Origin: Tomocerus qinae
Taxonomy: Eukaryota > Arthropoda > Collembola > Entomobryomorpha > Tomoceridae
Direction of reading: 5' to 3'
Assembly: GCA_020055645.1 (NCBI GenBank)
Contig: CM034549.1
Span: 5,828,001-5,892,000 of the forward strand
DNA length: 64,000 nucleotides
Both the position numbers and the translations under genes were made by a program. The notes beneath the pieces were generated by a model. That model saw only the letters and a program-made list of their open reading frames with translations. It ran no database searches and was not told the origin of the DNA. Shown here one piece after another: positions 41,681 through 54,311 of the stretch (positions are counted from its first letter, which is position 1; every line of letters starts with the position of its first letter).

Positions 41681-43807
41681 TTTCATAGGGAGACATTCGA
41701 GGCAGGCTAACTGCTCTCAGGATTTGTCAATCCCTATGTATGAGGTTGGGTGGGGGTTCGAAAATTTCTGTAAAGGATATCTCGAAAACTTGAAACTTCT
41801 GGGCAAAAATTATAGAGACAATATTAGTAAACAATTCTTCGACGGAGTGTGCTTTAATTCAGCAACTCTGTCGGAGGACCGGTTCACCCGCTAGAGCCCG
41901 AAGATTCGGTTGTGACCTTGTTTGGTTAGCATAATTCAATTGTCAAATTTAGTTTCCGTAGATACAGTGCAGTAGTGCAGTAATAGTATAGTTTACTACT
42001 GTACTACTATTTCCAATCCGTATTATCACTCACGTCCTCTCAATCTCAATCAACTCTCGTCATAGTAATACACACGGTGACTGAATACCGTTGCATAATA
42101 CTAATCCAAAGGATTGAATTACTACTGGTACCACCAACTACAACCACAACACTCACTTTTCATTCCCCTGACGGGGGTTGGGGGGCAGAGCCCCCCATAA
42201 ATCCAAATACTGATATTATTTGATTGAGTATATTGTTAATACTTTTGCGAACAAAAATGATAGACAGTCAGAGATAGACATTTCCAAAATGGGGGAAAAT
42301 TCTAGGGATTGAATGTTTTAGAAATTGGAATAAGCTCAATCAATTTTCGAAATTGGGGAATATTCTAGGACTGAAAATAATTCTTAAAAATTGATAAATA
42401 CTCCAGGGACATAAATTGTTTTTAGAAATGGGGAAATATTCCAGGAATGGAAAAATATTGTTTTATATACAACATCCCTAAACATTCTCACTTATACCGC
42501 TATAACGTTCAATAGAATAGTTCAACTACAACATTACATATGAACAATAAAAACTATAAAATAAATTAAAAAGTAAAAACTTAAAAAAACTCATAGGGAG
42601 ACGCGAGAAAAACCAGAAAACAAGGAATATTAAAGTTTCTGGATAATCAGAATATCTCGTAAATTAAAAAACACATATGCCCCAGTCTCCCGGTTGAAAT
42701 TACAATTTCAAAATCATCTTTTCACGCAAATTAATAAATAAAGTAAATCAATAAATAAATACTGTAAATTATAATATTGAAAATCCTTTGGCCTGATTCA
42801 AAAAGGCTCTCCTGAAATGGATTAAAAATTATGAAAATACCAAACTGCATAAGGAAAATTTAGGGTCGGCTGAAACTAATCTAAATGACAATAAACTGTG
42901 TTACACACAGGATGTAAGCAATAAGAGGTTCAAAAAAGGTCAAAGGTTAAAAATAATGGTAAAATTTAGTGTTAAACATCGTGGGGCCCCAGGCGGCTGC
43001 CCATTTATTCCCCACGACAGACCGGCCCTGAAATGTATTTTGATTGCATTCGGTAACATGATAAGTGTTTAGGAGTGAAAAAAGTGGTTAGAATGTACAG
43101 AATGAAAGCTACCCACTTCCCAAGACGGGGGATTAAGATATTTGTCATATAGTATTTAAAAAGTTGTTTGAGGTGCTTTTTTTCGGAAGAACTATTACAC
43201 GACTTTATACGATGTACAAAACCACTTGAATTTTGAAAACAGACGCTGTTGAACTAAAAGACCCAAAGGAAAAGCCGCATTCCACCTCACTGAGTGAGTG
43301 ACGAAAACGACGGCAGTGCAGTAGTAATATTTCAAAGTTGACCTAGATATTCCACTTTTCTACACCTCTCGTGTTTCCCCATAATGCAGAACTAGATTTG
43401 AGTTCATTAGTTTTCCCACCGCCCACATCAATCCCTTTGATTGTGGTTTCGTTAGATAGTAGACAGTGACAATGGGACCCATAAAAGAGTCATAGTTACT
43501 CCCGCCGTAAATTTGGGTTTGGTGACTTTCTTATGGTAAAGTAGGTAAAATGTAAAATGAGTGGACAACTGGTTTTGACACCATTCACGAAAAAATTTTT
43601 ACGATGACCGTTAAATTGTACAGTTGATAATATTTGAAATATAAATACGACATAATTTTTCGATGACTACCGAATTTGAATGTCAATGTGATGATGCACG
43701 CTAGCTCAAAATATCCATAATCAAAGTTCCGTATTGTCAACCTTCACACGTTTTCGATTTATTGTGTTTTGGCATGTGCTGCATTGTTTTTTGAAAACAT
43801 TTAGCAA

Positions 43808-43992
43808 CGGCATCCTTTTTGCTTCTCCGGTGTACGCACTGTGGGATCCAGTCTTGATATTTTATGAGCTATTGAATCCTTCTGCTTTTCTGGTGTACGT
43901 ATTACTGGATTCTGTTTTGCTTTTTAATGAGCTATTACATCCCTCTGCTTTTCTTATGTACGCATTACTGGATTATCTCTACATTTCCTCAT
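43808..43992. repeat. Tandem repeat, unit about 69 bp, in the X copy 4 centre
   Basis: Three diverged units ('cttctgcttttctggtgtac', 'tgagctattgaatcc'). They read open as repeated PSAFLVYVLLDSVL peptides, probably by chance. Confidence 0.5.
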
Positions 43993-44020
43993 AAATTAGC
44001 ATTATTTTTTCGGTGATAAT

Positions 44021-44832
44021 TTTCGCATGTTTCTTTTTCTCTCTGTCTTGCAGAATTTGTTGTACACTCTTCTTTTTTTAATTTGGGCATGATCTGAATT
44101 CAAAATAAAAATTTATTTTGGTAATTATTGTCAATTAGTCAAGGTAGAGTATGACGATGAGTAATGGAATAACAACTGAAGTAAAATAATTGAGAAATTT
44201 TACCGCTAAGTAAAACAGTCAACGTAAATGGGTGGACTGAATTGTATAATAAGCGAAAAGTAAAATAAAATAAGGAATGTTACGTGTAAAACGTATTGGT
44301 CATAAATGGTAGCTCGTTATTGCTTCAACGAGATAGTTTAGTCGAAGTGAAGTACACAAAGTGAAGTACATGCGATGTGTGATGAAATAACCAACGTCAT
44401 GGGGAGTAGAGAACTGTTGAAATGTGGATGACTAATCACGCCAAACTATAGGCTTTTCGTTTGATGCATCTTCCTCCAGTAATTGAAACTTTAAACAATC
44501 GCTATCTTTTTTCTGTATTCGCATGTTTCTTTCTCTCTCGGTCTTCTTGCAGGTTTTGTTGCACAATATTCTTTTTTAATTTGGGCACGATCTGCGTTCA
44601 AAAGGAAAAATTATTTTGGTAATTATTGTCATGGAGTCAAAGTAGAGTATGATGATGAGTGATAGAATAACAACTGAGGTAAAATAATTTAGGAATTTTA
44701 CTGCTGAGTAAAACATTCAACGTCAATGGGAGGAACAAAATGTAAAATATGCGAAAAGTAAAATAAAATAAGGGATGTTACTTACCTGTACATCGAATTC
44801 GTCATAAATGGTAGCTCGTGATGACTTCAACG
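44021..44832. repeat. Direct duplication of about 320 bp in the X copy 4 centre
   Basis: 44021-44341 and 44516-44832 match at roughly 80 percent ('tttaatttgggca', 'ttattttggtaattattgtc', 'cataaatggtagctcgt'). Non-coding. Confidence 0.6.
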
Positions 44833-44937
44833 GGAAGAAGAGAACTGTTGAAATGTGAAGTCAAATGTAATGATGAAATCGACGTAAAATATGTATGAAG
44901 GCAATGTGATGTAAAAAACGCAGAAAGATAAGTACCT

Positions 44938-45235
44938 TTGACGTGTGATGGAATTACAAACGAAATAGAACGAATAATTTCACGATGATTGAGATAACTG
45001 TTGAATTGTGAAGGTAAATGTAATGATAAAATCAACGTTAAATAGGTGAAACGAAATGTAAAATACGCGAAAATAAAAAGAACGAATAATTTCACGATAA
45101 TTGAGATAACTGTTGAATTTTGAAGGTAAATGTAATGATAAAATCAACGTTAAATAGGTGGAACAATATGTAAAACATAACGAATTGTACAATACGCGAA
45201 AATAAAAGTGCGAATTGTAAAGTGACACTTGATAG
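44938..45235. repeat. Tandem repeat, unit about 115 bp, in the X copy 4 centre
   Basis: Two and a half close copies ('acgaataatttcacgat', 'gagataactgttgaatt', 'gtaatgataaaatcaacgtt'). On the minus strand they give fake repeated FTLTFRLTYLTLILSLHL peptides. Confidence 0.65.
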
Positions 45236-46185
45236 GGACGTAAAGCAGAATACGAACTGGATATACGATAATTTAAGTCAGCGTGGTATGAGAGGGACAA
45301 GTAAAACATGTGGCCGGTCTGCGGGAAACTGGACTGTCGCATAATATTGCACCACATTGAAACTGGAATGGAATGTAACGGTCATCGAAATTAAGCCACT
45401 CCCCATGACCTGTGGGTGTGACCTATGTGGCCCATTAACGAACTCGATCTTAAGTCATACATCTTGTTTCAGGATCCGAAGACAGAATGTAAAAATTTTA
45501 CTTCTGTCAAAAGTTATTGACCATACAGCTTATGCAAGGAGAGGTGGGTACACAGACAGACAGAAACACAAACTACTCGCAATAATAAGAGCGAACCTCT
45601 TTTAATAATGGTTTGACCCAGGGTTTAGAATTCCGGGCACAGTCAGAATTTTTTGTTGCTTAGCTATGTGACAATTTCCCTATACAGGGATGATGATTAT
45701 GGAAATTGTCGCCGTGTGACCCCCCCCCCCAAGCTAAAGCAACACAAAAAATTCAAAGTGATTGGGAATCTCGCAGGTTGGCTTTGACAGATACCAGATG
45801 GAGATAATCGAAAATTTAGACTTCTACTATCAATTAGAATTAGCACATTGTCATATGAGTTACGATACTCCTATATATTTACAGATTGAGACTTACATTT
45901 GTCTCTACCTTGTATATCTAGTGGAAGTGGGACCATTGAGATTTAAGACATCTTGATAGCGACAGCGACCAAATTACAACACACTATTTCTTCTACTCAC
46001 ACTTTCCAATTTCACAATGCTAAAAATGATTCAAAAACAATTTCAACCGGTAGTCTGGGGCATATATGTTTTTTAATTTACGAGATATTCTGATTATCCA
46101 GAAACTTTAATATTCCTTGTTTTCTGGTTTTTCTCGCTTCTCCCTATGAGTTTTTTTAAGTTTTTACTTTTTAATTTTCTATGCC

Positions 46186-46843
46186 TGGAACCGCACTCAA
46201 TGCTAATTTTTTTCCATCCCTGAAATTTTCCTTATTTTAAATTTTTTACAACCCCTGTCAGCGTCCTCAAGCCTAAAATATTTTCCATCCCTGGAATTGT
46301 TCTTGGTACTCCGTATTTGCATTGGGATGTGAATGTGACTGCGATTATTGAGAATGGGAATACTACGTAACAGGAATAATGCATCTTTAAATCCGATATT
46401 ATTATCATTATTGAGATGGTGCCTGCCAATATGCCAATTCAGTGCTCAGTACTCCGATCTACGGAGATTGAATTAGGAAATGGAAAGTTACAATGTGTAT
46501 TCCTAGTATTCTAGTCCATACAATCCATTCAGTAACCAATTGAATAAATGACTATGATGCATTGCACCAAGTCGCCAAGGAGATACCAAACAATTTTAAA
46601 ATTCATTCTTCCGGTTCCTACGGCTAAAGTTGAACCCGGACAGTTGTCTCGAATTAACGCACACCCCGCAGAGGAATGCTTTACGTTTTCGGTATCTTGC
46701 ATTATGTCCTAGAAATTACCAGTTTACGAGCAATCTCTCTTCAAAATTTTTAGCCAACGTGAGAAGTGCATAATAGTGGTGAAACCACACATTGCCCTTC
46801 GGGCAATGCGCTGAATGCTTTGCAGTTTCTCCCCGTATAAAAA
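46186..46843 (-). mobile_element. Family Y element, copy 4, right part with terminal hairpin
   Basis: Y body, then a single hairpin unit at 46775-46843 ending TTTCTCCCCGTATAAAA. Immediately followed by another Y copy cut in mid-body. Confidence 0.6.
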
Positions 46844-47921
46844 CATGATTCGCAGTCTTCGCTAATTTAAATACAGGAATAGTAATGTAATGTACAATGT
46901 TCGAGTAAATTTTAATCAACATGTCCCCATTTCCTAAATATTGTTCATCCCTTCCTGGTTTATAATGTAAATTTTACATCTATGGAACAATGATACATAT
47001 TATATTTGAGCTACATCTCTAAAAGTTTGATTGTATCGCAAAATTATTAATAATATATTATGTATGTAATATAATAATTTTATTTTTTATTGGGGGCTGC
47101 CGCCCCCAAACCCCCTCTTCAAGAGTGATGAATATTTTGTATCCTTGTAGTTAGTAAAACACGAGCCAGTAAAGCGTAAATGTTTGTATTAGTGTAGTAG
47201 TAAGGAGCATTAGGGATATGCTCGCCCAAGGTACTTTAAATACCATGGCGACCTAACAAGGTATGCTGATAGTGGGGATTAAAATTCACTCAGAACCACT
47301 TATGGGGGAAACGTACAGGCGTCCCCATGCCATTGAGTAATACTCTATGGCTCCTTCTCCTTTGATCCCCATTAGTGGTTCTGAGAGATTTTTTTTAAAA
47401 CTATCAGCATACCTTGTTAGGTCGTCATGGTATTTATTTAAAGTACCTTGTGCTCGCCTATCACTTTTTGTCATTTTCGATGCCTGGAATCGCACTGAAT
47501 GCTAATTTTTTTCTATCTCTGAAATTTTCCTTATTCTAAATTTTTTGCAACCCTTGCCAGTGCCCTCAAGCACAATTTATTTTCCATCCCTGGAATTGTT
47601 CTTGGTGCTCCGTATTTGAATTGGGATGTGTTTGAAACCAATTCAGTGTACTTCGTATCTACGGAGTACGGAGATTGAGTTAGGAAATGAAATGTTCCTA
47701 GTTCCATGAGTGTTTCCAGTACCTGAGTGTTGACCTGGATCGCAACCCACCGACGAATGCTTTATCTTTTCGGTATCTTGCATTATTTCACAGAAATTAC
47801 TAGTTTACGAGAAATCGGAGCTGACAAAATTTGAACGAGTAGTTAACTGCATACTAGTGGTGAAACCACACATTGCCCTTCGGGCAATGCGCTGCCTGCT
47901 TTGCAGTTTCTCCCCGTATAA
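46844..47921 (-). mobile_element. Family Y element, copy 5
   Basis: Begins in mid-Y ('attcgcagtcttcgc'), contains the GC-rich palindrome at 47091-47117 and ends with one hairpin unit and CCCCGTATAAAA at 47905-47921, abutting the truncated BEL/Pao element. Carries the MITE at 47227-47450. Confidence 0.6.
47227..47450. mobile_element. hAT-like MITE, CAAGGTACTT family, 224 bp
   Basis: Inverted ends CAAGGTACTTTAAATACCAT and complement (with small gaps). Exact 8-bp duplication TGCTCGCC at 47219-47226 and 47451-47458. Confidence 0.88.
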
Positions 47922-48113
47922 AAAGCAGTTAGCAGATATGGAAGCAGCAGAAGAAATGAATAGGCTGGCATACGAGAAGAAGAATTAGAATTGGAGTTTC
48001 AGGAAGATCAAGTAAGACAGAAACATCAACGAAAATAATGGACATCGAAGTGGAAATAGATGATGGATCATCTCGATGCAGCATCATCGATATATCTTTG
48101 AAGACCCCAGAAT

Positions 48114-48640
48114 TAGAGAGTTGCACGGGCTCGAGTTTCTCTTTCGGGTTTCGACCCGGCCCGGCCCGTACGGGTTTGGGCGGGTTCGGGCCACATTTAA
48201 AAAATGTTTACGGGCACGGGCGGGCTCGGGCTGATAGAAGATTGTTACGCGCGGGCTCGGGCGGGCTACATTAAATTGACGATGACCGCGGGGGCCCGTA
48301 ATAGCCCGCTAGTTAATTAAACTATATATATACCTATATATTCTCAATATACAGGTATATATTTTTGCGATAAAACTCCATATTTTTGATATATGTACAT
48401 ATTTTACTATTTATTCATATCTTATACATATAAATATATATGTGTATGTATGTATGTATGTACATTTTTGACCCGCGGGCACCCGCGGGCCCCCACGGGC
48501 AGATTTCTCAAACTCATTACGGGCACGGGCGGGCTCGGGTTAGGCATGCAAAATATTTACGGGCACGGGCGGTCACGGGCTCAGTTGCTACGGGCACGGG
48601 CGGTCACGGGCCGTAAAAAGTCAGCCCGTGCAACTCTCTA
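48114..48640. mobile_element. GC-rich hAT-like MITE, 527 bp, in BEL/Pao gag
   Basis: Inverted ends TAGAGAGTTGCACGGGCT and complement. Exact 8-bp duplication CCCAGAAT at 48106-48113 and 48641-48648. The arms are packed with 'acgggcacgggcgggctcgg' type repeats, strongly G-rich on one strand and C-rich on the other; the centre is AT-rich. Confidence 0.88.
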
Positions 48641-50199
48641 CCCAGAATCAAAAACTCACAGCATTCATGAATGGCTGAAAAATTCAGATGCTTATGATAA
48701 AGATTTAAAGGGAGAAAATTGCGAAAAGAAAAATGCGTTGAAAGGTGAAAGTTGTTTGGAGAAAGTAAATGAAATGAAAATTGAAAAAGGGAAACAAGGT
48801 TGTTGTGGAGATCTTGGATTTCTACTAGCCAGACAAACTATGGGGAAGGATTTACCCATTTTCAACGGGAATCCAGCTGAATGGCCTGCTTTCATCAGCG
48901 AATTAGCAAGATCCGCAGAAGAATGCGGATACAGCATATATCTTTATCGACTACGGAAATGTACTGGAAATGGTATCATATATGCTAGATTTACCAGAAA
49001 ATATCGACAAGATTTTAGAGACCCTTGAAATGAATTTTAGACGACCGGAGTTTATCATTGATGTGCTTATTGAAAAAGCTAAGCCTACTCCGTCTCCCAA
49101 AGAAGAAAATCTGCATATTTTAATTTTATACTCTAATGCAGTAAGAAATCCGTAAATCCGTTAAATAGTAATGATAATTTGCGAAATCCTCATCTTATGA
49201 GAGAATTAATTAAAAAACTGCCTACAAGTTTAATGCTGCAATGGGAAAAGAAATTATCTGAAAATAGAAAGACAAAACTGGATTTAGTTGACTTTTCGGA
49301 ATGGCTCTTGTCTTTGGCTGAAGCAGCAAGTTTCAAATCCGAAATTCCAGAGTCTCGGAATAATATGAAATGGGGGAAACGAAGCAATGAAAAAGAAATA
49401 GTTATCTATGTATCCTCTGTTCAAACATGGGCCACGAAATCTGCGTGTGCAGAAAGTTTCTTAGCAAAACTGTCGATGAAAGGGTCAGACAGAGAAAATT
49501 GTGTTTCAGATGCCTTAAGCATCGACATAGGAAATTGGACTGTGAAAATTCAGAGTGTTGCGGAAAAGATGGGTGCAGGTTTGACCATCACCTATCATTG
49601 CATAATAAAATACAAGCCAAGAAGAAGCCAGAAAATGTACAGATTGTACGATACACTCATTCAGAAACACAAGCATTATTGCAAATCGTACCAATCACAT
49701 TGAAAAGCCACGTTTGTGAAGTTTAGACTTTCGCCGTCCTGGATTCAGCATCCACCACATCTTTGATTGATAACGAAGTAGCCAATAAACTTGAACTTTG
49801 TGGAGAATATGTGCCACTTGTATGGCTTGGACTAAGAATATTACAAGTGTCGATAATACTTCTAGACAAGTTACACTGCAGATAAAATATTACAGGTAAA
49901 AACCTTAAAAAACTCATAGGGAGACGCAAGGAAAACCACCAAGACTACATTCACACTACTATTTCTCCCCACCGAAAAAAAATTTTACTCCGATCTGGCA
50001 ATGAAGAACAACGATTCAAAAGCAATTTCAACCGGGAGACTGGGGCGTACATTTTTATTAAATTACGCGCTATTTTAATTATCCAGAAACTACTTTTCCT
50101 TGTTTTCTGGTTTTCCTTGCGTCTCCCTAGTAGTTTTTTAAGGTTTTTATCTGTAATATTTTTTATTTTATAGTTTTTATTGTTTATGAATAGTTTATA

Positions 50200-51246
50200 C
50201 AGTATGTATTGAAAGTGGGTATACATAGGAGTTTATGGGTATACATAGAATTTTAGTATCCATAGCACTTTCATTGTTAGTATACAGTACACAAGTTCAA
50301 TTTGCAATTTTTACCAGCCAGATTTCCCTTTTATTATTTCATTGTTCGTCCCTCTATCCTTCTTTTCGCAATAAATAATGCGTTGTTTCAATCTGAAGAA
50401 CTCAATATGGTTAAACTGTCAATAAGTGAGCGAAATGAAATTGTAAAGATGCGGACAACAATGTCGTGACGAGAGGTGGCTGAGAAATTCACTATCCGGG
50501 AAAGACAGTTAGCATCAGAACAGCTCGGTTTGATAGGACTGGTTCCGTCAAAAACTTACCAAAAGTAGGAAGACAATTTTTTGATTTCTGAATTGGATGC
50601 TAAGGGAGTGGATCCTTACAACATTTGGTTTCAGCAAGGCGGTGCTCCCCCACATTATGCCATACAATTTAGGAATTGGTTAGATGAAACTTGATCATAA
50701 TGATCATGATCAAGGGACCATGATGATGATCATGATCAAGAGACCATGATGATCATGATCAAGAGACCATGATAATCATGATCAAGAGACCATGATAATC
50801 ATGATCAAGAGACCATGATAATCATGATCAAGGGACCATAATGATCATGATCCAGTGACCATGATGATCATGATCAAGTGACCATGATGATCATGATCAA
50901 GTGATCATGATCATTATGATCTGTGGTAACCGCTACTGTTCTGATGCTGTCTTTCCAGGATAGTGAATTCCTCAGCCACCTTTCGTAACGACATTGTTGT
51001 CCGCATCTTTACAATTTTATTTCGCTCACTTATTGACAGTTTATCCATATTGAGTTATTCAGATTGAAACAACGCATTGTTTATTGCGAAAAGAAGGAAA
51101 GAGAGACGAACAATGAATTAATAATTGGCTGGTAAAAATTGCAAATTGAACTTGTGTACTGTATACTAACAATGAAAGTGCTATGGATACTAAAATTCTA
51201 TGTATACCCATAAACTCCTATGTATACCCACTTTCAATACATACTG
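50200..51246. mobile_element. Inverted-duplicated mariner remnant, 1.05 kb
   Basis: Tips CAGTATGTATTGAAAGTGGG and complement, arms about 310 bp, flanked by TA (50198-50199, 51247-51248). Both arms encode, in opposite directions, the start of a transposase (MVKLSISERNEIVKMRTTM, HTH-like). The middle has ELDAKGVDPYNIWFQQGGAP, the segment around the second catalytic Asp, which here is Gly. Broken by stops and a tandem repeat. The uninterrupted target is at 36400-36416. Confidence 0.8.
50692..50925. repeat. Tandem repeat of TGATCATGATCAAG units
   Basis: About eight units of 26-32 bp (gatcatgatcaagagaccat), rich in ATGATCAT palindromes. Lies in the centre of the mariner remnant. Confidence 0.85.
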
Positions 51247-51352
51247 TATGTAATGTAGCGCTATATTGAAAGTTAGGTAAAATATTCTTAGTGAAGTAAG
51301 AATATTTTAGGTCTGTTATACGCAAAACAATTTTTTTATTCCTGGAATATTT

Positions 51353-51498
51353 GACTGGTTGAATACGATAAGGGGGTTAGATTTTTTGTAAACAAATTGT
51401 AAACAACCACCAGCTACTTTAATACACATAACTTATTAGGGTTACTAAGGTATTTATCCTATGAAAATATCTAACCCCCTTGTCGTATTCAAGCAGTC
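51353..51498. mobile_element. 146-bp TIR element in X copy 5
   Basis: Ends GACTGGTTGAATACGATAAG and complement (31 bp arms). Flanked by ATTT on both sides; X copy 2 has the empty site near 36507-36520. Confidence 0.8.
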
Positions 51499-52774
51499 AT
51501 TTCCTTTCCTCATTTTTTAAATTATTTCCTACCCCTGGAATATTTCCCTATTTCTAAAATTATTTTAAATTCCTAGAATATTTTCCCATAGCTGGAATCC
51601 GTAAAATGTATATTATCATTTATTCTCAAAATCATTAATAAAATACTCTATCGAATGATATCAGAATTTGGTTTTATGGGGGGTTCTGCCCCCAACCCCC
51701 GTCAGGGGAATGATAGATTTGTGTTGTGGTTGCACCCAATGGTTGCACCTAGTAATTCAAATGCTTTGAATTAGTATACTAGGCGACCGGATTCAGTCAC
51801 CTTGTATATTACTATGACAGAGTGGATTGAGAGGACGTAATGATACGGATTAGAAAGTCTACTACACTATACTACTATACACTGTATCTACGGAAACAGA
51901 ATTTGACAATTGCATTATGATGACCAAACAATGGGACAATCTTCGGGGTCTAGCGGGAGAATCGGACCTCCCACAGGGTTGTTGAGCTAACGCAACGTAG
52001 TTCGAAGAATAATCTACCCGTTTTGTATCTATAATTTTTCCCCAAAAGTTTCAGGTTTTTGAGGTACGCTTGGCTAGTCGTTTTGACTCAAAGGGGAAAA
52101 GGATACATTGGGATTGGAAATCCTGAGGACAGTTAGCCTGCCTCGAATGTCTCCCTATGAAAAAGGAAAATATGAAAATGATTTGTACAAGATAGATCTT
52201 CGTACCAAGAAAAATCTCCAATTATGCTCACACACCTGTGCATGTGCGAAGATTGAAGAAAACGTTTGATTATCTTTCCGATGTCAAAAATACAGAAATG
52301 AACAATGCGATGCCCACTGCTTTGATAGGACAAAATAATTCACATCTGCTAAATCCCTTGGAAGTTGTGGAGGGCCCATCTCTGTCATCGCTAACTCTCA
52401 CGAAGACACGGCTTGGTTAGACACACCTTTTATTCAAAACAATAAAGATGAAATAGTGCTATTTCATACACAAAAGGACATAGAATTGGAATCTCTACAT
52501 AATCTGGTAAAAGAATCCTTTTCTACAGAATCCTTTGGAGTTCGTGCTCCAGAAAAAACCATGCGATCTACGGAGGACGAAAGAGCCATGACTATCATGG
52601 AGGAAACAACAAGAAGAGTTAAAAATCGCTGGGAAACTGGTTTACTTTGGAAAAGTGACCAAATTCAATTTCCTGAAAGTAAGAAATGTGCATACAAAAG
52701 ATTAACCATTATGGAAAAGCAAATGGACACAAATGAAACATTTGCGAAACAATACTGTGAAATAAAATAAAAAA

Positions 52775-53617
52775 TATAACAGGTAAAAACCTGGAAAAAT
52801 ATACATAGGTGAGAATGCCAGCAAAACTTAAAAACAAGGCATTATTTAGAGATTGCGGTATGAGAAAATAATGAAATTTTGCAGAAGGAATTCTCCTAAA
52901 TAATCTCCCCGTGCGTTTAAAGCTATTCCCTTGCAATTCTTCAACACTGATATCGAACAGACTTTGTAATTGTTATTATAATTGACAATAATTTCAAAAT
53001 GAGATATCCAATTTCAACTTAACATAAATCTAACGTTTGGTAGATTAAAAGTTGAAAACTAAGGTCCAGCTTCTTTAAATGGCGACTTCCATAAACATCA
53101 GCATTTTCTGTTACAGTTATGAATGAAATTTTGACATTATATTTAATTTTTTATACACCCTCATATTAGGAGTGCAATCATGTAATGTTTTAAAGAAAAC
53201 AAATATAATATTTTATCTAGAATATAGGCACAAAAAATTGCCATATCGTCAACTCTCCGTAGCTCCGTTATTGACATTTAATCCGTTATGCTATTTTACA
53301 AAGGCGTACAAAGATATAAGGGCAACAAATTCCCATTTTACGAAATATTTTTCATCCCTACATAGGTTAACTACATTGACGGGCCAGGAAAACAAATAAA
53401 TTTTGAGGTTTTGGCTCATGTACTCATGTCACAGAACAAATGTTCAAAGATAGTTCAAATGACTTAACTTTAAACGCACGGGGAGATATTTAGGAGAATA
53501 CTTTTTCAAAATTTCATTATTTTCTCATACCGCAATCTCTAAATAATGCCTTGTTTTTAAGTTTTGCTGGCATTCTCACTGTATATTTTTCCAGGTTTTT
53601 ACCTGTTATATTCACTT
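52775..53617. mobile_element. D2 palindromic element, copy 1
   Basis: Ends TATAACAGGTAAAAACCTGG and complement, with inner blocks 'gcacggggagatatttagga' and 'taatgaaatttt'. Close relative at 61976-62662. It truncates the BEL/Pao remnant. Non-coding. Confidence 0.7.
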
Positions 53618-54311
53618 CCTCCGCAAAGGATCATGCATAAATAAAACAAGTGCGTTGCCCCAGGTGAGGAGATTTTGAATTTTAGACAAAATTGATTGAA
53701 TTGATTTTTGAAAATTGACTGACAAAATTGATTTTTAACCAAATTGGAAACATATTTTTGCTAATTACAAATTAACTGTAGTGACGTCACAAAACGTGAA
53801 AGTAAAGTGATAAGTATAAGGTTTTAAGTGTGACTTCCTTTTCACCTGACGCGGAACATTCATAAATAAAACATTGCCGTTGCCACAGGTGAGGGGATTT
53901 GGAATTTTAAGCAGAATGAGTAACTGAATGGTCCTTTTTCCGAGTCAAATGAAAAGGAAAGTGATACTCAAGACCTAGCTTAAGACCGTTTCGATGGGAA
54001 ATGGCTCTAGGTTTCAGAAATCTTAAAAAGCAAGCAATGCATTGCAATGGTATGAGATTGACATTTCAATCAGAGTAAGGAAGTATGGCATAACCTGTTT
54101 TGACATTTCATCACTTTTGTAATGGAAATATTTGTCAGCCTTGTTTTATTTAGTTGTCGTGGATATACACGTGTTTAGATCAATAAATACACGTAATGTC
54201 ATAGCAATTAGACGTAGTATAGAGATAGGTTTGGATGTTTCTGGAGAGGCGGGAAGGAGATATTGAAAAAGTGGAGATCGAATGGTAGAGGTCCACCTGC
54301 TTGGGCTGCAG
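53618..54311. repeat. Region upstream of BiP with an inverted repeat shared with the downstream flank
   Basis: 53740-54000 is an inverted copy of 57395-57660: both have 'ccaaattggaaaca', a GTGACGTCA motif (53781 and about 57596), 'gacttccttttca', 'attcataaataaa' and 'taactgaatggtc'. Likely two copies of one interspersed repeat in opposite orientation around the gene. Confidence 0.65.

Larger units (their letters stand above)
41681..46185 (-). mobile_element. Family X element, copy 4, with expanded centre (4.5 kb)
   Basis: On the minus strand: the right-end hairpin and CATAGGGAGACATTCGAGG at 41683-41740, the GC palindrome at 42170-42200, one D3 arm at 42555-42715 and the inverted D3 arm at 46040-46180. 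The centre between the D3 arms is 3.3 kb instead of 0.5-0.7 kb and holds tandem repeats. Its inner borders (45650-46020) still match X copy 1 at 6890-7130. A-rich target flanks fit an ATTTT duplication. Confidence 0.6.
49884..52164 (+). mobile_element. Family X element, copy 5 (nested in BEL/Pao)
   Basis: Left D3 arms (49884-50160) with almost no centre, X body, GC palindrome at 51677-51705, right hairpin and GAATGTCTCCCTATG at 52145-52159. It holds two later insertions (50200-51246 and 51353-51498), whose empty sites exist in X copy 2. Confidence 0.75.
47922..52774 (+). pseudogene. BEL/Pao retroelement remnant (gag, protease, start of RT), multiply interrupted
   Basis: Gag pieces: 47922-48113 and 48641-49730, with the DUF1759-like text TMGKDLPIFNGNPAEWPAFI, RRPEFIIDVLIEKA and LRNPHLMRELIKKLP. 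A Cys/His cluster follows (CFRCLKHRHRKLDC...CRFDHHLSLH), then an aspartic-protease-like LDSASTTSLID. Pieces after the X insertion (52165-52774) include NSHLLNPLEVVEGPSLSS and the RT-proximal ALGV-like region, ending with GLLWKSDQIQFPESKKCAYK. There are several frameshifts and stops. No LTRs, RT core or integrase remain. The insertions are the hAT-like element 48114-48640, X copy 5 (49884-52164) and D2 at 52775. Confidence 0.75.

Noticed and set aside
44802-45357. Overlapping ORFs with TYLTLILSLHL repeats
   Set aside because: Arise from the 115-bp tandem repeat inside X copy 4.
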